Shown: positions 18,581-28,265, counted from the first letter of the stretch. The stretch is DNA of 64,000 nucleotides from JASLDZ01 sp038226305 (GCA_038226305.1 JBBRQN010000014.1:8540-72539); one strand, 5' to 3'. Notes: generated from the sequence alone by a model not told the origin. Numbers and translations are program-made.

Positions 18581-20803
18581 ATGGAAACCTTCAAGATTGA
18601 AGTCGACGCCGACGGCATCGCGCTCATCACCTTCGACGTTCCCGGCCGCTCGATGAACACCATCACCGGTGCCGTGAGCCGCGAGCTGCCGCAGGTGATC
18701 GAGCGCATCAAGACCGACGAGGCCATCAAGGGCGCGGTGATCTGCTCCGGCAAGGCCTCGGGCTTCTGCGCGGGCGCAGACCTCGGCGAGATGGGCGGGC
18801 GCACCACCAACCCCGGCGCCTCGGCGGAAGACAAGCTGCGCTCCGACTATGAAGCCGTCGGCGGCCTGTCGCAGACCCTGCGGAGCCTGGAGACCTGCGG
18901 CAAGCCCGTGGCCTGTGCCATCGGCGGCCTGGCCCTGGGCGGCGGTCTGGAGATCGCGCTCGCCTGCCACTACCGCGTCTGCGCCGACAACCCGAAGATC
19001 CAGCTCGGCTTGCCGGAGGCCAAGGTCGGCCTCCTCCCCGGCGCCGGTGGCACGCAGCGCCTGCCCCGCCTGATCGGCGTGATGGCCGCCGCCCCGCTCA
19101 TGCTGGAAGGCAAGCCGAGCCGCCCGCAGGAGGCCAAGGCCGCGGGCTTCATCGACGAACTCGTCGCCCCCGGAGCCGAGATCGAAGCCGCCAAGACCTG
19201 GGTGAAGACCAAGGGCGACCCCGTCGCCCGCTGGGACAAGAAGGACTTCAAGGTGCCCGGCGGCGGCGGCCCCTACACCACGGGCGGCAGCCAGCTGTTC
19301 GTGATGGGCAATGCCATGCTGAGGAAGTCGACCTACGGCAACTACCCTGCCCAGCTGAACATCATGAAGGCCGTCTACGAGGGCCTGCAGGTGCCGATGG
19401 ACGCGGCGCTCCGCATCGAGAGCCGCTACTTCTTCAACACCATGCGCACCCCGCAGGCGAAGGCGATGATCCGCAGCCTGTTCATCTCCATGCAGGCGCT
19501 GAGCAAGGGCGCGGGCCGCCCCGCCGGCGTTCCCGCCTACGACATCAAGAAGGTGAGCGTGCTGGGCGCCGGCATGATGGGCGCGGGCGTCGCCTATGTT
19601 CAGGCGCTGGCCGGGGTCGAGACGGTTCTGATCGACGCCACGCAGGAGCAGGCCGACAAGGGCAAGGCCCACGTGGCCGACCTCCTCGCCAAGTCGGTTT
19701 CGCGCGGCAAGATGGACCAGGCCAAGGCCGACGGCGTGCTCGCGCTGATCACCGCCACCACCGACTACGCCCACGTGAAGGGCTCCGACCTCGTGGTCGA
19801 GGCGGTGTTCGAGAACCGCGAGGTGAAGGCCGAAGTCACGAAGAAGGCCGAGGCCCAGCTCGCCGAGACGGCGGTGTTCGGCTCCAACACCTCCACCCTG
19901 CCCATCACCGGGCTGGCGGAGGTCAGCGTGCGCCCCGCCAACTTCATCGGCGTCCACTTCTTCTCGCCGGTCGACAAGATGGGCCTGGTCGAGATCATCA
20001 TGGGCGACAAGACCAGCCAGGAGACCCTGGCCAAGGCGATCGACTACGTCCTCAAGATCAAGAAGACGCCCATCACCGTGAACGACAGCCGCGGCTTCTA
20101 CACCTCGCGCTGCTTCGGCACCTTCGTGCAGGAGGGGCTGGAGATGCTGGCCGAGGGCGTTCCCCCCGCGCTGATCGACAACGTCGGCCGCATGACCGGC
20201 ATGCCCCGCGGCCCGCTGGAGATGAACGACGACGTGGCGCTCGACCTCTCCTACAAGATCGGGCAGCAAACCAAGGCGGACCTGGGCGACAAGTACGTCG
20301 AGCCGAAGATCGCCCCGGTGCTGGAGAAAATGGTGGTCGAGCTCGGCCGCTATGGCCGCAAGAACGGCAAGGGCTTCTACGACTACCCCGCCGAGAAGGG
20401 CGCCAAGAAGAAGCTGTGGCCCGGCCTGGCCGAGCTGATCCCGCCAGTGAAGTCCACGATCAGCCCGGAAAGCCCCGAGTACAAGGCTCTGGGCGAGCAT
20501 CTGAAGAAGCGCCTCCTGCACCGCCAAGCCGTGGAAGCCGCGCGCTGTTTCGAGGAGGGCGTGATCGTCGATCCCCGCGAAGCCGACGTGGGCGCCATCC
20601 TGGGCTGGGGCTTCGCCCCCTGGACCGGCGGGCCCATCAGCTACATCGACGGCATCGGCACCAAGACCTTCGTGGAGGAGTGCGACGCCCTGGCCGCCGA
20701 ACTCGGCCCGCGCTTCACGCCTCCCGCGCTGCTCCGCGACATGGCCGCCAAGAACGAGAGCTTCTACGAACGCTTCGGGGCCAAGACCGCGGTCGCGGCC
20801 TGA
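18581..20803 (+). CDS. fadB: Bifunctional enoyl-CoA hydratase / 3-hydroxyacyl-CoA dehydrogenase (FadB/FadJ type)
   Basis: The ATG at 18581 follows AAGGAAACGCAG. This 740-residue fusion has an N-terminal crotonase domain (GFCAGADLGEM ~64-74; ALGGGLEIALACHYRV ~112-127; GLLPGAGGTQRLPR ~150) and then a dehydrogenase half with the NAD loop GAGMMGAGVAYVQA (~328) and the catalytic region FIGVHFFSPVDKMGLVEII. It carries out steps two and three of beta-oxidation. The symbol is by similarity; FadJ is equally possible. A strong hairpin follows the stop. Confidence 0.94.
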   Translation: METFKIEVDADGIALITFDVPGRSMNTITGAVSRELPQVIERIKTDEAIKGAVICSGKASGFCAGADLGEMGGRTTNPGASAEDKLRSDYEAVGGLSQTLRSLETCGKPVACAIGGLALGGGLEIALACHYRVCADNPKIQLGLPEAKVGLLPGAGGTQRLPRLIGVMAAAPLMLEGKPSRPQEAKAAGFIDELVAPGAEIEAAKTWVKTKGDPVARWDKKDFKVPGGGGPYTTGGSQLFVMGNAMLRKSTYGNYPAQLNIMKAVYEGLQVPMDAALRIESRYFFNTMRTPQAKAMIRSLFISMQALSKGAGRPAGVPAYDIKKVSVLGAGMMGAGVAYVQALAGVETVLIDATQEQADKGKAHVADLLAKSVSRGKMDQAKADGVLALITATTDYAHVKGSDLVVEAVFENREVKAEVTKKAEAQLAETAVFGSNTSTLPITGLAEVSVRPANFIGVHFFSPVDKMGLVEIIMGDKTSQETLAKAIDYVLKIKKTPITVNDSRGFYTSRCFGTFVQEGLEMLAEGVPPALIDNVGRMTGMPRGPLEMNDDVALDLSYKIGQQTKADLGDKYVEPKIAPVLEKMVVELGRYGRKNGKGFYDYPAEKGAKKKLWPGLAELIPPVKSTISPESPEYKALGEHLKKRLLHRQAVEAARCFEEGVIVDPREADVGAILGWGFAPWTGGPISYIDGIGTKTFVEECDALAAELGPRFTPPALLRDMAAKNESFYERFGAKTAVAA

Positions 20804-20810
20804 GCGCTTA

Positions 20811-20836
20811 CGGCCTCCCCGTTTGCGGGGAGGCCG
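20811..20836 (+). terminator. Hairpin terminator after fadB
   Basis: A perfect 11-bp stem (CGGCCTCCCCG with CGGGGAGGCCG) with loop TTTG begins 8 bases after the fadB stop. There is no T-tract, but stem strength and position suggest at least partial termination of the fatty-acid operon before the GST gene. Confidence 0.6.
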
Positions 20837-20859
20837 GCTGCCCCTGAACCCAAACCCGC

Positions 20860-21507
20860 ATGAAGCCCGTCCTCTCGGCGTTCAAACAGTCCCCCGATCG
20901 CGGCCGGGGGCTGGCGCGCGACCTGCGCGTGCGCTGGGCCCTGGGCGAAGCGGGGGTGGACTACGACGTGCGCCTCGTGACCTTCGCGGAGATGAAGGAA
21001 CCCGAGCATCTGGCGCGGAATCCCTTCGGGCAGATCCCCACCTACGAAGACGGCGACCTGACCCTGTTCGAGTCCGGCTCGATCGTGCTGCACGTGTCCG
21101 AAGGACACCCGGGCCTTCTGCCGAGCGATGCCGACGCCCGGGCGCGGGCCATCACCTGGATGTTTGCGGCGCTCAACACGGTGGAGCCGCCCCTGGTGGA
21201 GCTGGGCATGGCCATGCTGATGGAGCGGGATCAGCCCTGGTATGAGGGGCGCCTGCCCATGCTGCAGGAGCGCGCCCGCAAGCGCCTGGACCAGCTCTCC
21301 CGCCATCTCGGCGACGCCGACTGGCTGGACGGAGCCTTCTCGGCCGGCGACCTGATGATGGTGGCGGTGCTGTTCCGCTCCAGGGCTTCGGGCATTCTCG
21401 ACGACTATCCAAACCTGACCGCCTATGTCGCCCGGGGCGAGGCGCGGCCGGGCTTCCAGAGCGCGTTCGCGGCCCAGCTGGCCGTCTTCAACGCATCGGG
21501 CGGCTGA
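20860..21507 (+). CDS. Glutathione S-transferase family protein
   Basis: A 215-residue two-domain protein. The N-terminal thioredoxin-like half contains the cis-proline and Glu-Ser glutathione motif (NPFGQIPTYED ... TLFESGSIVLHV, residues ~56-76). The C-terminal half is helical (ARARAITWMFAALNTVEPPL ... GDADWLDGAFSAGDLMM). It is cytosolic and its substrate is unknown. It lies downstream of the fadB terminator and upstream of the second thiolase. Confidence 0.9.
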   Translation: MKPVLSAFKQSPDRGRGLARDLRVRWALGEAGVDYDVRLVTFAEMKEPEHLARNPFGQIPTYEDGDLTLFESGSIVLHVSEGHPGLLPSDADARARAITWMFAALNTVEPPLVELGMAMLMERDQPWYEGRLPMLQERARKRLDQLSRHLGDADWLDGAFSAGDLMMVAVLFRSRASGILDDYPNLTAYVARGEARPGFQSAFAAQLAVFNASGG

Positions 21508-21629
21508 TCCTGCGACAGCCCTGCCGGCGGCGACCACCTTGCCTCGCCACCCGCCATGCCTAATGTGCCGCCCGAACCCCGACGGCCCGATCCAAGCGGC
21601 CGCAGCCAACCTTTGAGGAAGCCAGCCGA

Positions 21630-22817
21630 ATGCGCGAAGCCGTCATCGTCTCCTACGCCCGCACGGGGCTCGCCAAGTCGATCCGGGGCGGGTTCAACTC
21701 CACCCACGGGGCGGCGATCACCGGCCACGCCCTCAAGCACGCCATCGACCGCGCGAAGATCGAGGGCGGCGACATCGAGGACGTGATCGTGGGCTGCGGC
21801 AACCCCGAAGGCGCCACCGGCGGCAACGTCGCCCGCCTGGCCGCCACGTGGGCCGGCTGCCCGGTGACGACCTCGGGCACCACCATCAACCGCTTCTGCT
21901 CGTCGGGCCTGCAGTCCGTCGCGGTGGCCGCGGGCTACATCCGCAACGAAGGCGCGCCGGTGGCCGCTGCCGCGGGCGTGGAGAACATCAGCCTCGTCCA
22001 GATGGGCGGGCACATGAACACCTACTTCTACACCGAAGAGAAGCTGATGCGGGAGAAGCCCGCCCTGTGGATGCCGATGATCGACACGGCCGACAACGTG
22101 GCCGAACGCTACGGCCTCTCCCGCGAATACCAGGACGAGTACGCCCTGCGCTCGCAGCAGCGCATCGCCGCGGCGCAGGCCAACGGCACCTTCGACGACG
22201 AGATCGTGCCCATGCACGTGAAGATGAAGGTCGTGAACAAGGAGACCAAGGAGGAGTCCATGGTCGACTACGTGGTCGATAAGGACGAGTGCAACCGCCC
22301 CCAAACCACGATGGCCGACCTCGCCAAGCTCAACCCCGTCAAGGGCGAGGGCAAGTGGGTGACCGCCGGCAACGCCTCGCAGCTGTCCGACGGCGCGGCC
22401 GCGGTGATCATGATGGACTCCAAGGAAGCCGAGCGTCGCGGCGCCGAGCCCCTGGGTGCCTTCCGCGGCTTCGCCGTGGCCGGCTGCGAGCCTGACGAGA
22501 TGGGCATCGGCCCCGTGTTCGCGGTCCCGCGCCTCCTGGAGCGCCACGGCCTGAAGGTGGACGACATCGACCTGTGGGAGCTGAACGAAGCCTTCGCCTC
22601 GCAGTGCCTCTACTCGCGCGACCGCCTCGGCATCGACCCTGAGAAGTACAACGTGAACGGCGGCTCCATCGCCATCGGCCACCCCTACGGCATGACGGGC
22701 ACGCGCCTCACCGGCCACGTCCTCATGGAACTGAAGCGCCGCAAGAAGAAGTGGGGCGTGGTCACCATGTGCATCGGCGGCGGCATGGGCGCAGCCGGTC
22801 TGTTCGAGGCCTACTGA
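21630..22817 (+). CDS. Acetyl-CoA acyltransferase (thiolase), second copy
   Basis: This 395-residue thiolase follows a TTTGAGGAAG ribosome site. The nucleophile is in TINRFCSSGLQS (~88), the histidine motif in GGSIAIGHPYGMTGTR (~350) and the final cysteine in CIGGGMGAAG. A Lys/Glu-rich insertion (MKMKVVNKETKEESM) distinguishes it from the thiolase at 16407. It belongs to the acyl-CoA group rather than the biosynthetic acetoacetyl-CoA type, as judged from the CSSG active-site form, though this assignment is tentative. Confidence 0.94.
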   Translation: MREAVIVSYARTGLAKSIRGGFNSTHGAAITGHALKHAIDRAKIEGGDIEDVIVGCGNPEGATGGNVARLAATWAGCPVTTSGTTINRFCSSGLQSVAVAAGYIRNEGAPVAAAAGVENISLVQMGGHMNTYFYTEEKLMREKPALWMPMIDTADNVAERYGLSREYQDEYALRSQQRIAAAQANGTFDDEIVPMHVKMKVVNKETKEESMVDYVVDKDECNRPQTTMADLAKLNPVKGEGKWVTAGNASQLSDGAAAVIMMDSKEAERRGAEPLGAFRGFAVAGCEPDEMGIGPVFAVPRLLERHGLKVDDIDLWELNEAFASQCLYSRDRLGIDPEKYNVNGGSIAIGHPYGMTGTRLTGHVLMELKRRKKKWGVVTMCIGGGMGAAGLFEAY

Positions 22818-22871
22818 GGGCTCGCTCCCGAGGCATCGCACTCAGAGCAAATCACCCTAGCGTGGGTCGCC

Positions 22872-24026
22872 GTGACACCCCGGCGGCCCACGTTCTACGA
22901 ATTCTTCGCCGGCGGCGGCATGGCCCGCGCTGGCCTGGGCGACGGCTGGGATTGCCTGTTCGCCAACGACTTCCATCCTACCAAGGCCGACAGCTATCGC
23001 GACAACTGGGGCGGGGCCGACCTCAAGGTTGGCGACGTGTGGCAGCTCACCCCCCGGGACCTGCCGGAGCCTGCGGGCGGCGGGCCTGTCGATCTCGCCT
23101 GGGCCTCCTCCCCCTGTCAGGATCTAAGTCTGGCGGGTAAGCGCGGCGGGCTGTCGGGCGAGCGATCCTCCGCCTTCTGGGGCTTTCACGCCCTGATGCA
23201 GGGGCTGGATGCGCAGGGCCGCGCCCCCCGAATGCTGGTGATCGAGAACGTCGGCGGCCTCGCCACCTCCAACGGCGGGGAGGATTTCACCGCCCTCTGC
23301 GCGGCCCTGGCGAGGCTGGGCTACACCTTCGGGGCGCTCGAGATCGACGCGGCGCACTTCCTGCCGCACTCGCGCCCGCGCCTGTTCGTGGTGGCCGCCA
23401 AGGCGCTCAGCGGGCGGGGGCTCACATCTGCCCGGCCGATGGCGCCCTTCCACTCGCCCCGCCTCGTGGAGGCGCACGCCCGCCTGCCGTGGGAGCTGCA
23501 GGCCTGCTGGCGGTGGTGGTCGCTGCCCGTGCCGCCCGCCCGCAACGCCGATCTCGCCACCCTCTTGGAGCCAGACGAGGCGGTGATCTGGTTCGACGAG
23601 GCGCAGACGAAAGCGCTGACCGACGCCCTGTCCCCCCTTCACCGCCGCCGTCTGGATGCTGCGGCAGCCCTGCACGGCCGGGCGGTGGCCCCCGTCTATC
23701 GCCGGATGCGGATGGTGGATGGCGAGAAGCTGCAGCGGGCCGAGCTGCGCCTCGACGGCTTGGCCGGGTGCCTGAGAACCCCCGGCGGCGGCTCGTCCAA
23801 ACAATTCCTGATCGTCTCGGAGGGAGGCCACCTGCGCGCCCGCGCCCTGTCGGCGCGAGAGGGCGCACGCCTGATGGGCCTGCCCGACGACTACCGCCTG
23901 CCGAGCTCCGCCACCGCCGCCCTGCAGCTCACCGGAGACGGGGTGGCCGTGCCCGCGGTGCGCTGGCTGGCCGAGCACCTGTTAGAACCCCTATCGGCCT
24001 CCGTAGGAAAGCGGGCGGTCGCATAG
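22872..24026 (+). CDS. Solitary C5-cytosine DNA methyltransferase
   Basis: This 384-residue protein has the C5-MTase motifs in order: motif I FFAGGGMARAGL (11-22), catalytic PCQ at 81-83 (C82), ENV at 125-127, RPRLFVV at 168-174 and a C-terminal GDGVAVPAV that replaces the usual GN. The region ~215-330 is the target recognition domain. The GTG start has a poor ribosome site. No restriction endonuclease or very-short-patch repair gene is adjacent, so it looks like an orphan methylase, either regulatory or protective. The recognition sequence cannot be read. Confidence 0.9.
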   Translation: MTPRRPTFYEFFAGGGMARAGLGDGWDCLFANDFHPTKADSYRDNWGGADLKVGDVWQLTPRDLPEPAGGGPVDLAWASSPCQDLSLAGKRGGLSGERSSAFWGFHALMQGLDAQGRAPRMLVIENVGGLATSNGGEDFTALCAALARLGYTFGALEIDAAHFLPHSRPRLFVVAAKALSGRGLTSARPMAPFHSPRLVEAHARLPWELQACWRWWSLPVPPARNADLATLLEPDEAVIWFDEAQTKALTDALSPLHRRRLDAAAALHGRAVAPVYRRMRMVDGEKLQRAELRLDGLAGCLRTPGGGSSKQFLIVSEGGHLRARALSAREGARLMGLPDDYRLPSSATAALQLTGDGVAVPAVRWLAEHLLEPLSASVGKRAVA

Positions 24027-24073
24027 GGGTCAGACCCGCGACAGCGGCGCGCCAGCGGCCTATCTTCCACCTC

Positions 24074-25048
24074 ATGACCGACCTCGCCACGCCCACGCAC
24101 ACGCCCACCGTTCGCGGCCGCATCTATGCGTCGCCGCTGGAGCTCGTGGGCGATACGCCGCTCGTGCGCCTGCCGCGCCTCACCGCCGAGCTGCGGCCGA
24201 AGGCGGAGATCCTCGCCAAGCTCGAGTATTTCAACCCCCTGCATAGCGTGAAAGACCGCATCGGCTTGGCGATGGTGGAGGCGATGGAGGCCGACGGGCG
24301 GCTGAAGCCGGGCATGACCATCGTGGAGCCCACCAGCGGCAACACCGGCATCGCGCTCGCCTTTGTGGCCGCGGCCAAGGGCTATCCCATCGTGCTCGTC
24401 ATGCCCGAGAGCATGAGCATGGAGCGTCGCAAGATGCTGGGCCTCCTCGGCGCCCGGCTGGAGCTGACCCCCGCCGAGAAGGGCATGCGCGGCGCCGTCG
24501 CCCGGGCCACCGAGCTTCTGGCGGAGATCGAGGGCTCGGTGATGCCCGGCCAGTTCGAGAACCCCGCCAACCCCGACATTCACCGCCACACCACCGCCGA
24601 GGAGATCTGGCGCGACACCGGCGGCGCGGTCGATGCCGTGGTCGCGGGCGTGGGCACCGGCGGCACGCTAACGGGCGTTGGTGAGGCGCTCAAGGCCAAG
24701 AAGCCCGGCCTTCGGATGATCGCTGTGGAGCCCGAGGCTTCGGCGATCCTTTCGGGCGGTGCCCCCGGCCCGCACAAGATCCAGGGCATCGGCGCGGGCT
24801 TCGTGCCCGAGAACCTGCACCGCAACGTGGTGGACGAGGTGATCGCCGTCTCCAACGAGGACAGCTTCGCCATGGCCCGCCGGGCGGCCCGGGTGGAGGG
24901 GCTGCCGGTGGGGATCTCGTCCGGCGCGGCGCTCACAGCGGCCTTCCGCATCGCGCAGGACGATGCCTATGCGGGCAAGCAGATCGTCGTGATCATCCCG
25001 AGCTTCGCCGAACGCTACCTGTCGACGGCCCTGTTCGAAGGGCTCTAG
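24074..25048 (+). CDS. cysK: Cysteine synthase (O-acetylserine sulfhydrylase)
   Basis: The ATG at 24074 gives 324 residues. The PLP lysine is in NPLHSVKDRIG (~57), the PLP/substrate loop is PTSGNTGIALAF (~88), and the phosphate-binding glycine loop is GVGTGGTLTGVGE (~193). It converts O-acetylserine and sulfide to cysteine. Its 3' end overlaps the convergent histidine kinase by 4 bases, so the two transcripts must read into each other. Confidence 0.95.
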   Translation: MTDLATPTHTPTVRGRIYASPLELVGDTPLVRLPRLTAELRPKAEILAKLEYFNPLHSVKDRIGLAMVEAMEADGRLKPGMTIVEPTSGNTGIALAFVAAAKGYPIVLVMPESMSMERRKMLGLLGARLELTPAEKGMRGAVARATELLAEIEGSVMPGQFENPANPDIHRHTTAEEIWRDTGGAVDAVVAGVGTGGTLTGVGEALKAKKPGLRMIAVEPEASAILSGGAPGPHKIQGIGAGFVPENLHRNVVDEVIAVSNEDSFAMARRAARVEGLPVGISSGAALTAAFRIAQDDAYAGKQIVVIIPSFAERYLSTALFEGL

Positions 25049-26922
25049 GCCGCTGCCGCACCGGCGGGGCGCGATGCGTCTGCACCGGCGTGCCGGGGTC
25101 GCAGGGCGGAGTCGATCGTGCCGTAGAAGGTCTTCGGCTCCAGCGGCTTGACCACCCAGCCGGTCATCCCCGCGGCGAGGTAGGTGGCCAGCGCCCCCTC
25201 GTGCACCGCGCCGGTCATGGCCAGCATGGGCGTCTCGCGGTTGGGGCCATCGCCGCCGCGCAGGCGCTTGGCCAGGTCCCGACCGTCGAAGTCCGAGAGG
25301 TGCACGTCCATCAGGATCAGGTCGAAGGGCTCGGCGGCCATGCGCTCCAGCGCTTCGGCCCCCGTCTCGGCGTAGTCGGCCACGAGGCCCACGGCTTCCA
25401 GAAGGATCGCCACGGCTTGCCGCACCAGGGACTGATCGTCCACGACGAGGATCCGCACCCGCCCGGCCGCCTTGGCGGTTGCCGCCGCGGGAGGCACCGG
25501 CTCCGCCTGGGCCTCGATGGCTTCGATAGGCCGTTCGACAGCGGGGGCCGTCGCGAGCATGGCCGCTTCCTGTGCCGCCGCCAGAGCCACGGTGAGGGTG
25601 AAGCGCGAACCCTGCGGTCCCGACTCGGCGGTGAGGTCGCCTCCCATCAGCCGGGCGAGCTCCCGGCTGATCGCCAGACCCAGCCCCGTGCCACCGTGGG
25701 TGCGCGCCACCGAGTCGTCGCCCTGCTCGAACGGCGAGAACAGCCGCGCCAGGCGCTCGGGCTCGATGCCGCAGCCGGTATCGACCACGCAGATGCTCAC
25801 ACCGGATGCCCCGGCCGCCAGCGGCGTCGTGCTCACCTCCAGCCGCACGCAGCCGGAGGGCGTGAACTTCAAGGCGTTCGAGACGAGGTTGTTGATCACC
25901 TGCCGCAGCCGCCCGGGGTCGCCCGTCACGAGGTCGGGTAGGCTCTGCACGCCCACGAGCTCGAGCGACAGCTCGGCGCCGGCCACCTCGGCCGCCCACA
26001 GGCGGCGCAGGTCTTCCAGAAGAGCCCGGGGCGAGAAGGCGATCGCCTCCACCCCCATGCGACCCGCCTCCATCTTCGCGAGGTCGAGGAGGTCGTCGAG
26101 CAGGCGGCGCATCTGGCGCCCGGCGTCGCCCACCATGCGGGCGCACTCGGCATCGGCGGGAACAGCGGCCCGGCGCGACAGGGCGTCGGCGGCGGCGAGG
26201 ATGGCGGTGAGCGGCGTGCGCAGTTCGTGGCTGACCGCAGCGGCATAGCGCGTCTTGGCCAGGGTCGCGGTTTCGGCGGCCTGTCTCGCCTGCGCCTCCC
26301 GGGTGCTCAGCCGCTCGATCCGGCGCCATGCGGCCGTCAGCCCCATGAGGAACAGGCCGGCGCTCAGCATCAGCACGGCCACAAGGTTGTCGTTGGCCAG
26401 GGCGGGCGGACCGGCCAGCGGTCCCAAGATCAGGAGGGCTGCGTGAGGCGACGCCGACGCCACCAGGGCGATGGCCGAACCGCGGGAAAGGGTCATCACG
26501 TTGAGCAGGCAGCCCGTCAGCACCAGCATGGCCGCGGCCGGGCCAAGCGCATCGGGCAGTTGCCACAGGGCCAGCGTGCCCACCGCGAATCCGGCCGACA
26601 CAAGAACGGTCGAACCCAGACCCACCATCGTCGCGACCCTCCCTGGCAGGGGAGCGCCCGGCCGGAACCGCCACAGAACCGCGATCTCCAGGATCTGGCT
26701 TCCGGCCGCCGCCGCCGCCCAGCCCCACAGCACCGGGCTTGTCGGCGAAAGATGCATCACGAAGACGGCGCACAGCAGGAAGGCGACGATCACGGCGAAG
26801 CGGCTGGGCACTTGCAGGCGCCGCTCCTGGGCGTTCACGGCCAGGGCCCGGGCCTCGCACAGCCAGAAGTCGGGAGCGCTCAGGATGCCGCCCGTCTCGC
26901 CCGCTGCGCGCGCCATAGCCAC
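25045..26922 (-). CDS. Membrane-bound hybrid histidine kinase
   Basis: A 625-residue sensor kinase. Residues ~40-200 form five or six membrane helices without a large periplasmic loop, so it may sense a membrane or intracellular signal. The HisKA phospho-histidine is H232 (AVSHELRTPL). The ATPase has NNLVSNALKFT (~344), DTGCGIEPER (~381) and GGTGLGLAISREL (~410). A receiver domain begins near 488 with the phospho-acceptor D539 (LILMDVHLSD). No response regulator or phosphotransfer protein is adjacent, so its output is unknown. Confidence 0.93.
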   Translation of the reverse strand: MAMARAAGETGGILSAPDFWLCEARALAVNAQERRLQVPSRFAVIVAFLLCAVFVMHLSPTSPVLWGWAAAAAGSQILEIAVLWRFRPGAPLPGRVATMVGLGSTVLVSAGFAVGTLALWQLPDALGPAAAMLVLTGCLLNVMTLSRGSAIALVASASPHAALLILGPLAGPPALANDNLVAVLMLSAGLFLMGLTAAWRRIERLSTREAQARQAAETATLAKTRYAAAVSHELRTPLTAILAAADALSRRAAVPADAECARMVGDAGRQMRRLLDDLLDLAKMEAGRMGVEAIAFSPRALLEDLRRLWAAEVAGAELSLELVGVQSLPDLVTGDPGRLRQVINNLVSNALKFTPSGCVRLEVSTTPLAAGASGVSICVVDTGCGIEPERLARLFSPFEQGDDSVARTHGGTGLGLAISRELARLMGGDLTAESGPQGSRFTLTVALAAAQEAAMLATAPAVERPIEAIEAQAEPVPPAAATAKAAGRVRILVVDDQSLVRQAVAILLEAVGLVADYAETGAEALERMAAEPFDLILMDVHLSDFDGRDLAKRLRGGDGPNRETPMLAMTGAVHEGALATYLAAGMTGWVVKPLEPKTFYGTIDSALRPRHAGADASRPAGAAAA

Positions 26923-27002
26923 GCCACCCTCCCAAATCTGGCGGGACAGTAACGCGGGCCGGCTAACGGAGGGTCAACACCCGCCGGCTGCCGACGAATC
27001 TC

Positions 27003-27431
27003 TCAGCCAGCGGCCGTCATCAGCGGGCCAAGGCCGGGGATCGAGGAAAGGACTTCGCGCAGGAGGTCGGAGCCCGTCTTCTCCTTCACCCAGGCCATCG
27101 CCACGGGGAGGATGTTCTGCATGTCGCTGGTGGTGACGCCCTGCTTGGCGAGCTTCTGGCCGATGGCCATCGCGTCGCTCATGGCCGCACCCGCAGCGCC
27201 GCCCGCACCGCGCATCAGGCCGCCGAGAAGGCCACCCGACTTCTGCGCCGTCATCGCCCCGCCCTCGGTGGCGAGATCGGCGGCACCGGGGATGGCGTCG
27301 AACAGGGCGGTGACCCTGTCGGACTCTCCGTGCTTCTGGATCAGGGAAAGGGCCGCCGACAGCCCCAGCCGGGTCTGGTCAACGGATAGGCCAGTGGCGG
27401 AGGCCGCGCGGGTCACGAGTTCGTCGATCAT
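27003..27431 (-). CDS. DUF2780-like protein
   Basis: The ATG at 27431 gives 142 residues. It begins with a helical N-terminus (IDELVTRAASATGLSVDQTRLGL), followed by a Gly/Ala-rich hinge (GGLLGGLMRGAGGAAGAAM) and a C-terminal helix pair ending EVLSSIPGLGPLMTAAG. The pattern resembles the VcgC/VcgE (DUF2780) family, whose role is unknown; the match is by general pattern only. No membrane segment long enough for an anchor is evident. Confidence 0.65.
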   Translation of the reverse strand: MIDELVTRAASATGLSVDQTRLGLSAALSLIQKHGESDRVTALFDAIPGAADLATEGGAMTAQKSGGLLGGLMRGAGGAAGAAMSDAMAIGQKLAKQGVTTSDMQNILPVAMAWVKEKTGSDLLREVLSSIPGLGPLMTAAG

Positions 27432-27491
27432 GCCCGCAGCCCTAGCCCGAAGGCCGTCTGGAGACAAACCGGCGAGCGCGCCAACCTCGCC

Positions 27492-28265
27492 TTACGGATG
27501 CGGCCGCAGGAAAACGAACTCGCCCTTCGACGAAAGATCGGGTGCAAAGCGATAGCCCTCCCGGTCGAAACGCTTGAGATCCTCGGCCCGCTCGACCCGC
27601 TCGTCGATGGCATAGCGGGCCATCAGGCCACGCGCGTGCTTGGCGTAGAAGCCGGGGTGGGTGATCTCGCCTGTTCGGGTCTCCTGCTTGAAGAGGCAGG
27701 CGATCACCGGGCGCTTGAGCGCCTTCACTCGCACGGCCCCGAAATATTCCTGGCTGGCGAGGTTCACGATGGTCTTGTCGGCGTGGCCGCGGGTGGCGGC
27801 CGCCAGGGTCTGCGTGACCCGCTCGCCCCAGAAATCGTACAGCGTCTCGCCCCGGGGGTTGGCGAGCTTCACCCCCATCTCGAGGCGGTAGGGCTGGATA
27901 CGGTCCAGCGGCCGCAGCACCCCGTAGAGGCCGGACAGGATGCGCACTCGCCCCTGCGCCCACACCAGCGCCTCGGCATCGAGCTCCCGCGCCTGCAGAC
28001 CGCGGTAGACGTCGCCGGCGAAGGCGAGGGCCGCCTGAACGTCGGACCGGCGGCCGCGCGGGCTGAATGCCTTGAACCGCTTGGCGTTGAGCTTGGCCAG
28101 ATCGTCGGAGATCGACATCAGCCGCTTCAGGTCGGCGGCCGTCTGCGTCTTGGCGACGGCAGCCAGCTCGGCCACGTCCGACCGCAGCTGAGGGCGCGTC
28201 GCCGGCAGGGCCGAATCAGGCGGCGTGAAGTCGAGCGTCTTGGCCGGGGAAAGCACGAAAAGCAT
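27492..28265 (-). CDS. yaaA: Peroxide stress protein YaaA (UPF0246)
   Basis: This 257-residue cytosolic protein matches YaaA throughout: MLFVLSPAKTLDF at the start, ISDDLAKLNAKRFKAF (~52), LSGLYGVLRPLDRIQPYRLEMG (~112) and HPGFYAKHARGLMARY near 205. In Escherichia coli YaaA limits free iron and oxidative damage during peroxide stress. It is divergent from the small ORF at 28458. Confidence 0.95.
   Translation of the reverse strand: MLFVLSPAKTLDFTPPDSALPATRPQLRSDVAELAAVAKTQTAADLKRLMSISDDLAKLNAKRFKAFSPRGRRSDVQAALAFAGDVYRGLQARELDAEALVWAQGRVRILSGLYGVLRPLDRIQPYRLEMGVKLANPRGETLYDFWGERVTQTLAAATRGHADKTIVNLASQEYFGAVRVKALKRPVIACLFKQETRTGEITHPGFYAKHARGLMARYAIDERVERAEDLKRFDREGYRFAPDLSSKGEFVFLRPHP

Noticed and set aside
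18503..20527. 674-codon minus-strand ORF opposite fadB
   Set aside because: Antisense shadow; the sense protein has complete catalytic motifs and this frame has none.
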